Shown one piece after another: positions 44,899 to 55,734 of a stretch of DNA of 64,000 nucleotides (positions are counted from its first letter, which is position 1; each line of letters opens with the position of its first letter). The stretch lies in contig NC_058521.1 in NCBI RefSeq assembly GCF_904849725.1, forward strand, positions 560,934,176 through 560,998,175, in the 5' to 3' direction. Both the position numbers and the translations under genes were made by a program. Below the pieces are notes generated by a model. That model had not been told where the DNA came from and did no database searches. It saw nothing but the letters and a program-made list of their open reading frames with translations. The DNA comes from Hordeum vulgare subsp. vulgare. Its lineage: Eukaryota; Streptophyta; Magnoliopsida; Poales; Poaceae.

Positions 44899-46408
44899 TC
44901 TATTCCTAAAAGAGGAGTTGATAGGCCGGTACTCCTTTTTATTTCGCCTCACCTCCCACCACCCTTTCCATGATGCTTTTCTTATCCACCGGTTTATTTT
45001 TATCTCTTCACTCTTTCCTTCCAAACTAGCACCTTCCTAACGTACGAAAATTCACGGATCTAATTTTCCTAACTTGCCCAATCAACCGGTCTCTTCCATC
45101 AACGCAATTTGCTTTATGAAACAAATAACTTATTGTAAGGAAAAAATAAGAAATTTTAAGAAAAAAATGCACTATAAGGAAACTAACATGTAAATTAAGG
45201 CGCACCATATTGAAAATATTTTAGAATTTGAGGAGTGGATCAGTTGAAAGTCGAATAATTAATGCAGTTAATTAGCTAGATTATTAACTACATATATAAT
45301 TAATTAGTTCCATTTAAATTGGGATATGTTTGTACCAAATCAAATTAGAAGTAGGGATTTTCCCAATTAGTCAGATAATTAATTGATTTGGTTGACAGTT
45401 AATTAGGCATGCAAAGAATTATATTGGACATTTATTATTTCTCTACTTAACTAATTAAGGAAGAAGTTAATCGCGTCAAATTATTTTAAAAGAGTTCGTG
45501 GGAAGGACGTTCAACAAGCTCTCAGCAATATGGTCGAACACCATTTGCCAACATGGACAATGACCACCATAAGCTCGGCACCCGAGCATTCACCAAGATG
45601 GATGATGACTATGCTCTGTAGGATGCCCACATGCTAACGATTGTCGAAACGTTCGCTTGTGAGGACAACAAGACACAACATTGGTCAGGTGGTTCATGCT
45701 ATAGTAGAAAGAAAGAGTGTTGCAAGAATAAGAATGAAAAAAAGAAATAAAGCCATTAAGTGGTCCATGGTGTTGGAGAAGGAAAGAACGTTCCAAAAAA
45801 TAAATGAAAAAGAAAGAAAGAGTATTCTAAAAAATAAGTAGGGACGAGAACTAAAAGTGAAGAGGAATGAGAAAGAAGAAGATGAGGGATCGATGACGAA
45901 CGCACTAATGTTGACTTGATGTGGGTTGACGCCAATGAAATGGGTTGACAAAGAGGGTAGGAGTAGGCGATGTAGGGTAGGATGAGTAAGAGGATAACGA
46001 CACTTATTCCTTCTAGCAATGAATGGTATGTGGGTTGGAGGTATAGTTTATTGGTAACTAGGAATACGTTTGTCTCAGTGCGTATTTGCAAAGTTGAATG
46101 GACCTTTGAGAATGATCTCTATAGTTATTTGTTGTTGTCAATAGTATGTTTTAGTTTAACCCACTTTATTATATTGTAAACATGAATTTGTTTTATCCCT
46201 GTTGCAATGCATGCCAAAGATGAGGTGAACGTCCTCTCGTTTTAAAAGAGGTGCCTCCAGTGAGAAATACCGCTATGGCGGAAAACCGAGCGGAAAGGGG
46301 TTATGATAAAAAAGAAAGGTGTGTCATGGAATGGAGGACTTTTGTTGGACCTAGGTGTTAGAGATAACATTTCACATAACCTGTAGCAATGCACGGACAT
46401 TCTGCTTA
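44899..46408 (+). mobile_element. Probable non-autonomous Helitron, 1.5 kb
   Basis: 5' end TCTATTCCTAAAAGAGGAG after A (44898). 3' end CCTGTAGCAATGCACGGACA plus TTCTGCTTA before T (46409), the usual grass Helitron 3' tail with a weak hairpin and a CTRR-like end (CTTA here). Inserted between A and T as Helitrons do. No RepHel frame. The inside has simple purine-rich runs (45700-45890) and short frames with no domain. The end bases are imperfect, hence moderate confidence. Confidence 0.5.
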
Positions 46409-47053
46409 TCTATATAATATGTAACATGTGGCTTCTCGTAGCAATCCAAAAGTCTTCTCGTTGCCTACATTGCACCCATCCTCTAAAACACTATGCTCCC
46501 TAATTTCAAGTATCCCACATTCAGCTAAGGACAACATTGTCTATTTGGGCATTCGATTTTGACTCGGTCGCACCCCTGGGTCTGCACTATTTTATATGGG
46601 GTCTTGATGTAAGTGGCACGGTGTTGTGGGCTTTGTGGTCCTTTCCTTGGTGAACGACGCTGCCTATGGAGTGGCGGCTGGGTATTTCGTTGTTGGTCGT
46701 GTGCCCATCGATGGTCGGTGATTCGTGTGGAAAAGGAGAGGGGCTGGGTTGAGTTGCGGCGTGGTGGCCAGCATTTGTGGCTTGTGGGGCGATCGCTCGG
46801 GTTGTTTCCCCCTTCCGTTCTTATCGCTGGTGGGCAAATCGTTCATTTAAAATTTCAACTGACTCTCGTGTTGTTGTGGGAGAGATTCTTTCAACTTTTG
46901 CCTCTCTCTCTCGCCTCCTTACCTCCGGATCTGGGTGGCGGCTGGATTGCCCGATCCCGCTCAGATCGGTGTTGCCGGTTGTATAACGGGTTTGGAGGGA
47001 TGAAGGCATATTATGGTGGGGAGCTGCTTCTCCTAGGTTCACCCCTCCTATTA
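46409..47053. other. Unclassified segment, GC-rich from 46560
   Basis: The 151-residue frame 46613-47068 is in GTG/TGG-rich sequence resembling the 5' parts of the LINE-like elements here. It runs into a MITE at its end and is unlikely to be a gene. Confidence 0.45.
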
Positions 47054-47056
47054 TTA

Positions 47057-47308
47057 GGGTGCCCGTAATGGGAGTATCATAGCTAGTATCATGCTTGCCA
47101 ACTAAGCAATTTAGATGAGGTGGCATAGAATTAAATGAAGAAAGAGAGGGTTGAGTATCATATTAAATGATGTGTTACTATGTGTCTTGCATGACAATAA
47201 ATGAACTACTCTATGATACTAACATATGATACTATGCATTACGGATGTGGTATCATACACTAGTATCATATGCATGATACTAGTATATGATACTATCTAC
47301 AACCAGCC
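47057..47308. mobile_element. Tourist (Harbinger-type) MITE, 252 bp
   Basis: Ends GGGTGCCCGTAATGGG / ATCTACAACCAGCC, with internal GATACTAGTATCAT repeats, flanked by TTA at 47054-47056 and 47309-47311. Confidence 0.9.
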
Positions 47309-47423
47309 TTATACCGAAACCACCTCTAGCAGATGTCGCCGATGTGCCTCTTCTCTTGCATCGATATTATAGGCGCTCTTCTAATCCATGATGTCACTAT
47401 TACCTGACATTGGAGAGTAACTA

Positions 47424-47654
47424 CTCCCTCCGTCACGGTTTAAAAGGCGTGTATAGGAATTATCTAGAACCTAGATGGTTATTGATTGACTATGAGATGG
47501 ACTAAAAAATAGCATTCACACTACACATGCATATAGAAGTAGTACAACGGAATACTAATTATCTTATACGATTAAATGCAATGCGGCCTAAACTTTGTCT
47601 ATTGTGAAAACACACGTAAATTTAACTGTGTCCTCTAAACTGTGATGGATGAAG
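47424..47654. mobile_element. Stowaway-like MITE, 231 bp
   Basis: CTCCCTCCGTCACGGTTTAA / CTCTAAACTGTGATGGATG, flanked by TA (47422-47423 and 47655-47656). Confidence 0.9.
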
Positions 47655-47698
47655 TAGTGATTTCTCTTAAATGTCAGTATACGATCCATCTCGTCTTA

Positions 47699-48019
47699 GG
47701 CCACTTTCAGTGCATTGATGCTAAGATGAGGTGCTAAGCACATTAAATAGTTTAGCAACTAAAGCTCTCAATTGGGGTGCAATGCATAGTTGCTTAGCTT
47801 GTAGCTAAGCCTCCTTGTTTAATGTCTTTGTAACTAAAGTTGTACATGCATTGACGCATTTCTTTCATTTAATTGCTTTACCTAGGTTCGCACGCTTAGC
47901 ATTGTTTCTTCCTGAGGTCACCATACTCATATCTCTTCTATTAATTAGCTTGTCACATCAGATTTTTTGTCTATGTGACAACCTTAGCACCTCTATAAAA
48001 TGGAGCATTGTGAGTAGCC
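47699..48019. mobile_element. Tourist (Harbinger-type) MITE, 321 bp
   Basis: Ends GGCCACTTTCAGTGCATTG / AGCATTGTGAGTAGCC, flanked by TTA at 47696-47698 and 48020-48022. Confidence 0.88.
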
Positions 48020-48022
48020 TTA

Positions 48023-48700
48023 GCCTACAAACTATAATATCCAAAGGGCGTTTAATTTGCATTGAAATACACTTTACAAAACCAAGTTGACACCATACTG
48101 TCTTTGAGCACCTAGTGGTTTAGTTGGAACAAATAGTGGTCCGGGCCCCACCCACGAGAATCGGGAAGGGGGGAGAGAACTAGATTAGAAAAAAATTATG
48201 TAAGAGTGCGTAACATAGATATAGGATTATTAATTTACAAATTATGAGTTACCCGACAACATGGGGTGTTCAGTACGGCCTGCTTCTTGGTAGTGAATTG
48301 CTTTGGTCAATCTTGAGTTTTTTAATCAACAGAACTCTGGTCAACCTTAATTAGGAGAAGGACCGGGTTGAGCAGCGCGTGTCCGACGTACACGCTGCTG
48401 GCTCGACCAGACGAGAGTAAAGGTACAACCCGTAGAACAGACCAGGTCCAGTATATATTTCCCATTTGTCTTTTCTTTACATATAAACCGTAGAATAACA
48501 GTTCTACGGTACTTTCATTAATCAAAACAAAGTATGTTACAGAGAGAGGGAAAAAAATAGGAAAAAGAGAAAAAAGGCTGACAACTAAAAGAGGTCTATC
48601 CAATGCCAGTTCTTGGAGGGGAAAACCATTGATGTATAAGTTAGAGTCTATTAACTGAGGAAGAGTTTGAACATGCTTCTCTTTTATTTTGTACCACCGG
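48023..48700. other. Unclassified sequence with retroelement-like tail
   Basis: 48510-48700 (CATTAATCAAAACAAAGTATG) resembles a transposon-derived transcript end. The 143-residue frame 48322-48753 (minus) shows hydrophobic runs but no recognisable domain and overlaps the better plus-strand fragment; it is not called. Confidence 0.4.
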
Positions 48701-48707
48701 TCCCTCA

Positions 48708-48992
48708 TGACGGCGGAGACGGACGCTCGCCGCCTCCGACGAAAGAACATCAAACTGCTCTAGCTTGCCATTAAGCACTCGGAGCACGAGGCAAAGGGGG
48801 CAGTGACGGAGGCAGCTAGGGTCGCCAAGTTAAAGCAGGAGCAGAACGGGGTGGTCTGTCGGATGAAGAGGCTCATCATCCTCTCCGACTGTGATGATGA
48901 AGACCGCGACAACTGCAACTCTTCCTCCGATGACCAAGACCTTCCCCAGCCGCGGGCAGCTAGAACTATGCCGGCGAGGAAGTGGTTATCTC
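48708..48992 (+). pseudogene. Gene fragment encoding a charged helical segment, cut by Copia LTR
   Basis: Reads MTAETDARRLRRKN, a stop at about 48758, then AIKHSEHEAKGAVTEAAR... to RLIILSDCDDEDRDNC and an acidic serine-rich end. The pattern (Ala/Arg/Lys helix, then SDxDDED) is common in low-complexity cereal proteins of unknown function. One internal stop, and the frame is lost at the LTR border at 48993. Function unknown. Confidence 0.45.
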
Positions 48993-49230
48993 TGTTGAAA
49001 TTAGTGGTGGGATTTAGGCCCATAAGAGAATTTCAGAAATCTCCAAGGGCCCATGTAGGTGGTGGTGGGAAGTTTAGTCCCACCCCGCTAGTGAAGAAGA
49101 AGTTGGGCCCCTTTATAAGGGTCTATCTTCCACATGCTATTGGAGAGTGAGAAGAGAAGAGGCCCTCGCGCACTCCTTCTCCGCCGCACGCCACGCCACG
49201 CCACGCCACGCCACGCCACTGCCTCACGCG
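48993..49230 (+). repeat. Copia 5' LTR (portion matching the 3' copy)
   Basis: Contains CCCCTTTATAAGGGTC (TATA-like) at about 49108 and a CACGC pentamer array at 49186-49218. The exact 3' border with the leader is not resolved. Confidence 0.75.
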
Positions 49231-49660
49231 CTCGTTCCTTTGCTGCTGCTGCCGCCAGCGACTCCGTCCCGTTCACCTCGTACGCGGTCGACGAGAAAGC
49301 AGGCCTCCGAAACCCCGCCTCTCCGGTTCCTGTACGAGAGAGGGGCGATTAGGTTTTTGGGGAGCGATCACGCGACTGCTCGCATCCGTCCGTTTGCTTC
49401 GTCTACGTCCTCGCCATCGCCGAGAAGCTGCTACGGCCAAGTGGCCGATCAAAGGGTATAACTTGTTTATCCCGATCCTGTTTATTTCTGCCCTAGTAGT
49501 ACTAGCTATATGCGTAGATGTTTCTGATATATGCGTAGTACTTGCTAGTATGCTCCGTGATCACTATGTCATGAATTTGGTCAATGCCATGTTAGTAATT
49601 ATTTCATGGATTAATCTACTCGGAAAATTGCCTATTTACTCAACAATCCAAAAACCTTAT

Positions 49661-50223
49661 ATGTGTAGGAATTTTTCGAGTAATGGTTTTGCTCCCGCAC
49701 TGAAACCGGATAAGTTTACCGGTACTTATTTCAAACGTTGGAAAACGAGAACCACCTTATGGCTCACGGCTATGAACGTGTTCTGGGTAGCCGGTGTCAC
49801 TCCCACGGGAACGATCTCTTCTTAGCAGGAGAAGCTGTTCACGGAGGCCACCGTCCTATTCCTTGGAGCAGTTATAAGCGTGATCGGAGATAAGCTGGTT
49901 GATGCATATTTACATATGCATGTTGCCAAAGAGCGTTGGGAAGCGCTCAAATCTAAATTCGGGGCCACTAATACTGGGAGCGAGATGTATGTTATGGAGC
50001 AGTTTCATGATTACAAAATGGTTGAGAACCGTTATGTAGTGGAACAAGCTCATGACATAATATGCATTGCTAAAGAACTTGAGGTTCTGAAGTGCAATTT
50101 ACTGGGCAAATTTGTCACGAGGTATATAATTGCTAACTCCCTAGTTCCTGGAGGAACTTTGCTACTACTCTAAAACATCAGAGTCGTGAATTCTTAATAG
50201 AGGATATCATCGGCCATCTGAGT
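49661..50223 (+). pseudogene. Copia gag, broken by one stop and one frameshift
   Basis: Reads MCRNFSSNGFAPALKPDKFT, KRWKTRTTLWLTAMNVFW and HVAKERWEALKSKFGAT, a typical plant Copia gag N-terminus, which would form the virus-like particle. TAG interrupts at 49823-49825 with the same frame continuing. A one-base loss near 50136 shifts the frame, after which the protein continues (SWRNFATTLKHQSREFLIED) into the pol frame and the zinc knuckle. The 49230-49660 leader contains splice-like sequence but is not resolved. Confidence 0.85.
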
Positions 50224-53200
50224 GTGGACCAGAACTCGAGAGCAAAGGACTCGCATGAAAAAATGGTCGAAGGTCCTTCTGCTGCCAACATGGTACATCA
50301 GAGGAACTTCAATTACCACAAGGACAAGGGGAAGAATTCTGTCCAACAGAATACCAACTTTAAGAAGAAGGGTAAGAAGACCTTTAAGAAGAACAAGAAG
50401 GGAGATGACTGCTTGCATTGTGGTTTTGAGGAACATTGGGCCAGTAAGTGCCCAAACAAGTACAAGAAGCTAGGGCAGGACTCCAAGTCTGCCAATATGA
50501 TTGTGAGCAACAATGAAAGTGGTGCATCTGGGTACGGTAATTTTTTTACTGTATTTTTGGTTTATCAACCTACCGATTGGTGGGTAGACACAGGTGCAAA
50601 TATTCATGTGTGTGCTGACATATCATTGTTCTGTTCTTACCAGGTCACATGCCGAGGGTTCGTATTGATGGGGAATGGCGCGAGTGCTTCTGTTCTTGGT
50701 GTTGACATATTTGATCTGAAGTTTACTTCGGGAAGGATCATGCAGCTGAAGAACGTGCAGCATGTCCCCATCAAGAAGAATCCCGTTAGTGGCTCCCTTC
50801 TGTGTAGAGAAGGGTTTAAGTTGGTCTTCGAGTCTAATAAAGTAGTTGTTATGAAATATGGACTTTTTGTTGGAAAAGGTTATGAATGCGGAGGTATGTT
50901 CCGCCTTTCCCTTGCAGATTTTTGTAATAAAGTCGTGAACAATATTCATTCGAGTGTTAATGAATCTGAAGTTTGGCATTCACGTCTTTGTCACATAAGT
51001 TTCGATGTTATGTCGCGGCTAGCAAAACTGAATTTAATCCCGAGTTTCACTTTAGCCAATGGTTCTACGTGCCATTCGTGTGTGCAAGGAAAGCAACCTC
51101 GCAAGCCTCACAAGGCTGCGGAGGAGAGACACTTGGCGCCATTAGAACTCATACATTCTGATATTTGTGAGATGAATGGTGTGTTGACTAAAGGTAGAAA
51201 GAAATACCTCATGACATTGGTAGATGATTCCACTAGATATTGCTATGTGTATCAGTTAAATACTAAAGATGAGGCTCTACACTGCTTTAAAATCTATAAG
51301 GCAGAAGTTGAGAATCAACTTGAAAAGAAAATTAAACGAGCCCGGTCTGATCGTAGTGGAGAGTACTTCTCAAACGAATTTGATTCTTTTTGTGCGGAAC
51401 ATGACATTATTCATGAGAGGACGCCTCCCTATTCACCCCAATCAAACAGAGTTGCCGAGCGGAAAAATCGTACTTTAACTGATTTGGTTAACGCCATGTT
51501 AGATACATCGGGTTTATCCAAGGCATGGTAGGGGGAGGCTATATTGACTGCGTGTCATGTCCTGAATAAGGTTCCTACAAAAGATAATGAAGTCACTCCC
51601 TTTGAGGAGTGGTCAAATAGAAGGACGACGCTCTCGTACTTACGTACTTGGGGATGCTTGGCGAAAGTCAATGTGCCGATCCCCCAAAACCGTAAGCTTG
51701 GACCAAAGACCGTGGGCTGCGTTATTTTGGGTTACGCTAAGAATAGCGTTGGCTATAGATTTCTAGTAGTGAAATCTGAAGTACCTGACGTGAAGGTCGG
51801 TACAATTATGGAGTCGAGGGATGCTACATTCTTTGAGGATACTTTTCCCATGAGAGATATGGAAAGCACTTCTAGACAGGAATCTGAGGAATCTCCTGAG
51901 CATGCCATTCCTATGGAATATTATGAACAAACACATGATGAAAGTCCTGAGGAGGATGACGAGGAAACCCTTGGTAGGGGCAAGAGACAAAGGACTGCAA
52001 AGACCTTTGGTGATGATTTCTTCGTATACCTCGTGGATGATAATACCACTTATATTTCAGAAGCGTATGCGTCTCCAGATGCTGATTACTGGAAAGTTGC
52101 GGTACGTAGCGAGATGGATTCCATCATGGCTAATGGGACATGGGAAATTACTGATCGTCCCTATGGTTGCAAACCATTGGGATGCAAGTGGGTGTTCAAA
52201 AGGAAGCTTAGGCCCGATGGTACGATTGAAAATTACAAGGCTAGGCTTGTGGCCAAGGGCTATGCCCAGAAAGAAGAAGAAGATTTCTTTGATACTTATT
52301 CACCTGTGGCTAGACTGACCACCATTCGAGTACTACTCTCATTGGCGGCCTCGTATGGTCTTCTCGTTCATCATATGAACGTTAAGACGGCTTTCCTGAA
52401 CGGAGAGCTAAACGAGGTAGTCTATATGCAACAGTCAGATGGCTTTGTGATGGAAGGTCAGGAAGGAAAGGTGTGTAAGTTGTTGAAATCTTTATATGGT
52501 CTGAGACAAGCACCTATGCAATGGCATGAGAAGTTTAATACAACTCTGACATCTGTTAGCTTCGTTGTTAATGAAGCTGACAAATGTGTATACTATCGCC
52601 ATGGTGGGGGCGAAGGAGTTATATTGTGCTTGTATGTTGATGACATACTGATATTTGGAACCAACCTCAAAGTGATTGAGGAGGTTAAGTCTTTTGTTTC
52701 TCAAAACTAGGAGATGAAGGACCTTGGGGTGGCTGATGTTATCTTGAACGTCAAGCTTTTGAGAGATGCTGAGGGTGGGATTACACTTCTGCAATCCCAC
52801 TATGTTGAGAAGATTTTGAGTCGCCTTGGATATTCAGACTGCAAAATTTCTCATACAACATATGATCCTAGTGTGGTGATTCGAAAGTTCAAAGGCACCG
52901 CTATAGATCAATTGAGATTCTCTCAAATCATTGGTTCGCTTATGTATCTAGCTAGCGCAACGAGGCCTAACATCGTGTTTGCTGTGAGCAAACTTAGCCG
53001 GTTTGTTGCCAATCCGAACGATGTTCATTGGCATGCTGTTGAAAGAATCATGCGTTACCTGAAAGGTACTATCAACCACGGACTTCACTATATGGGATAC
53101 CCATCGGTACTTGAAGGGTATAGTTATGCGAATTGGATCTCTAATGCTGATGAGATGAAGGCCACTACTGGGTATATATTTACTCTTGGAGGTGGTGCTA

Positions 53201-53586
53201 TTTCCTGGAAGTATTGCAAGCAAACGATCTTAACGAGATCGACAATGGAAGCAAAATTAACACCATTAGACACATCTAGTGTCAAAGCAGAATTTCTTTG
53301 AGATATTTTGATGGACTTACCTGTGGTTGAGAAGCCGGTTTCGGCTATCCTTATGAACTACGATAATCAGACAGTTATTGTCAAAGTGAAGAGTTCAAAG
53401 GATAATATGAAGTCCAACAAACATATAAGAATGAGATTGAAGTCTGTCAGACGTTTGAGAAACTCCGGAGTAATAGCGTTGGATTACATCCAAAGGGCTA
53501 GGAATCTGGCAGATCCCTTTACTAAAGGGCTATCACATGTTGTGATAGATAGTGCATCGAGGGAGATGGGTATGAGACCCACATGA
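50224..53586 (+). pseudogene. Copia pol (zinc knuckle, protease, integrase, RT, RNase H) with three internal stops
   Basis: One continuous frame of 1,121 codons interrupted by TAG (51529-51531), TAG (52708-52710) and TGA (53299-53301). Domains in order: CCHC-type knuckle CLHCGFEEHWASKC (50410); protease WWVDTGANIHVC (50578); integrase zinc domain WHSRLCHISF / CHSC; integrase core with HSDICEM, LVDDST and SPQSNRVAERKN; reverse transcriptase KWVFKRKLRPDG, FDTYSPVARLT, LYVDDIL (52630); RNase H ending in DYIQRARNLADPFTKGLS. The RNase H Asp expected in YSDANW is Tyr (YSYANW) and the integrase NGVAE motif has Arg for Gly. It is non-functional. Confidence 0.93.
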
Positions 53587-54129
53587 GTTGCCATGGCAGT
53601 AACCCAACCTATATGATCGGAGATCCCGTGAAGTAGGACCTGGGAAAACAAGCCAACGGTGAAATGAGGAGAGTAACTTTACCAACCCACTCTGTTGGAG
53701 ATGCAATGCTCTCGGATACTGTATGGTAGGATGACTAGTGTCTTAATATGTTCCAAAGCTTATGTGTAAGAAAGATGCTGTCCTACAGAGCGATCTTTGG
53801 AGGAACACACCTATATGAGCCTGACTGCTGGTCACAGTCTATGAGATTTGGGTGATCTCTAGTAAACTCATGAATAGGCCAGGAGTGTGACTAATATGCG
53901 CCACCCGAGGGGTCAGCCTTCGGTAGCCTAGTACTAGTAATACTTGTGGTGCAGCTTCTTTACGCCAAACTGACAATTCAAGGCATAGTCCATTGTTCAG
54001 TTGTAAAGGGGTGTAGCTGCTTGTTCTAGGTGAAGCTCAACCTTAACAGGTCTTCACTGAAATGCTGGTATATTAAAACAGTGATTGGAACGAGGGAACA
54101 CGATGTACACTTGAGATCTGGTGGGGGGT
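53587..54129 (+). other. Copia 3' untranslated region and polypurine tract
   Basis: No frame. Ends GAGATCTGGTGGGGGGT immediately before the 3' LTR. Confidence 0.8.
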
Positions 54130-54350
54130 TGTTGAAATTAGTGGTGGGCTTTAGGCCCATAAGAGAATTTCATAAATCTCCAAGGTCCCATGTAGGTGAT
54201 GGCATGACAAGGTGGTGGTGGGAAGTTTAGTCTCACCACGCTAGTGGAGAAGAAGTTGGACCCCTTTATAAGGGTCACTCTTCTACATGCTATTGGAGAG
54301 TGAGAATAGAAGAGGCCATCGCGCACTCCTCCGCCGCCGCCCGCCTCGCC
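54130..54350 (+). repeat. Copia 3' LTR, probably truncated
   Basis: Same start and TATA-like region as the 5' LTR. Similarity fades near CGCCACGCCTCGTCACG. The following 54351-54513 is unrelated sequence with no gene. Confidence 0.75.
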
Positions 54351-54555
54351 ACGCCTCGTCACGATGGGTTGCGGGAATGAGCCGAGCCGAGCTCATACCT
54401 ATGCGCTTATTTTTGCCAGTCAGGAACGTAGAATACGTAACAGATGCGCCATGATCTGAGACATCGGATCTTGGGCTGTTACCGACTCGGATGTGGGTTC
54501 AACCCACGTCTCTCACTAGTAGAAAACAGGGCTATCGTTTCGGCCCTGGCCACCC

Positions 54556-54762
54556 CATTAGTCCCGGTTCTTGAAGAACCGGGACCAATGGGGGGTATTA
54601 GACCCGGTTAGTGAGCCAAGGGGGCCGGCCGGGGCCTCGTGGGCATTGGTCCCGGTTCGTGTGTAACCATTTGTCCCGGTTCGAGCACGAACCGGGACCA
54701 ATGGTCCTCGCTGTTGGCCCACAACCATTGGTCCCGGTTCGTGGCTTGAACCGGGACAAATA
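54556..54762. repeat. CACTA-D left subterminal palindromes
   Basis: TAGTCCCGGTTC / GAACCGGGACC at 54559-54592, TTGTCCCGGTTCG / CGAACCGGGACC at 54670-54700, and TTGGTCCCGGTTCG / TTGAACCGGGAC at 54728-54758. Confidence 0.9.
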
Positions 54763-54769
54763 ACTTCCC

Positions 54770-54779
54770 TACATATACC
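54770..54779 (+). promoter_or_regulatory. TATA-like box of CACTA-D first gene
   Basis: TACATATACC, about 10 bp after the last palindrome. The leader then contains ATG AAA TGC CCG AGC CAC ACT AGT TAA (about 54885-54911), matching the small leader frame in CACTA-C, and ends in a donor at about 55050 (CACCGTG|GTGAGC). Confidence 0.55.
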
Positions 54780-55158
54780 CACCGCCGCGGCAGAGCACTC
54801 CACAGTGCTCTGTTTTTGTCAAGCCGGCGAGTGGAGGGCATTTGGGTGCTCTAGTTCACCTCCTATGCACATGAGGTGTTCGATGAAATGCCCGAGCCAC
54901 ACTAGTTAAGCTTTCTCCTCTCGAAACTCGACCTCCGAGCTCCATTTTCAACGAGATTTGTCTAGATTTAGCGGTCCGTCACACCCCGTCCCCGCCCCGT
55001 CTTCACCGCCGTCGATCGCCCGCGCCGATCTCGTCGCCGGCACCACCGTGGTGAGCCTCTTGTTCTTATCTTCTTTCTGAAAGAAAAAAAATTCTAACTT
55101 CAGATAGATACTTGTCTAATTTTCTTACTTTTATTATTCCTTGTTATTATATAGTGCG

Positions 55159-55575
55159 ATGGTTTTGGTATCCGCCCCCGTCGGCCCTCGTCCTGTCTAT
55201 AATTATTTGGTTCATTTATTGTTTATGACAATTATGCCGACCAATATGACATAGATTTTATTTATCTAGGAGGTTGTTGAACCGGAAATTCCAACCGACC
55301 CTATTGTCGAGAGGTTAAATTTAGTTGAAGAAGAAAACAATTACTTGAAGGAAAAAATAAGAAAAAATGAGGAGGAGAAGATGATATTGGAGTTGCATGT
55401 TGCGGATGTCGTCGATGATCACAAGATCAAGATGGATGCAATGCGGTTGAAAATTAAAAAGATTAGAAAATATGCCATTCATACCGAGGCTTGGTATCAT
55501 TATGCAGTTGGATCAGTTGTTACCTTGGTTGTGGTTATGATCGCATTTCTTTTTGCATTGAAATGTTTTACATAA
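55159..55575 (+). CDS. Coiled-coil protein with C-terminal membrane segment, CACTA-D first gene
   Basis: The main exon is 55270-55575 (101 residues and stop) behind acceptor TTTATCTAG|GAGG. A start exon ATGGTTTTG|GTATCC at 55159-55167 would give MVL plus this frame, 104 residues; this start is not certain. Sequence: EVVEPEIPTDPIVERLNLVE, then a charged heptad-like coiled coil (KEKIRKNEEEKMILELHVAD, KIKMDAMRLKIKKIRK), then AWYHYAVGSVVTLVVVMIAF as a single membrane helix with a very short C-terminal tail. This is the layout of a tail-anchored membrane protein. It has an intact frame inside a transposon where a transposase gene would be expected. Function unknown. Confidence 0.65.
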
Positions 55576-55734
55576 TTTCAATGTATGGTTTAATTAGATG
55601 CTCTGGAGAGCTATATGTTGTTCAATGAGAACTATGTATGTACTTTGGTTTTAATGCTCTAGAGAACTATGTATGTACTTTGGTTTCAGAGTTCATTTCA
55701 AATGCTTTTCAACTTCATGGTCTTACAGCATTGA
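55576..55734. other. Short spacer with duplicated phrase
   Basis: GAGAACTATGTATGTACTTT appears at 55628 and again at about 55661. No gene. Confidence 0.6.

Larger units (their letters stand above)
48993..54350 (+). mobile_element. Degenerate Copia LTR retrotransposon
   Basis: The 5' LTR starts TGTTGAAATTAGTGGTGGG at 48993; the 3' LTR starts with the same sequence at 54130, preceded by a polypurine tract (GGTGGGGGGT). In the first 60 bases the LTRs differ at three positions and nearby there is a 16-base indel, so the insertion is not recent. Gag and pol lie between, in Copia order (protease, integrase, reverse transcriptase, RNase H). The 3' LTR seems truncated near 54350. No primer-binding site or target duplication could be fixed. 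Confidence 0.9.

Noticed and set aside
46613..47068. 151-residue frame
   Set aside because: No recognisable domain, Trp/Gly/Leu-rich by composition, and it runs into a MITE boundary.
48322..48753. 143-residue frame on the minus strand
   Set aside because: No conserved domain; antisense to a better gene fragment and to retroelement-like sequence.
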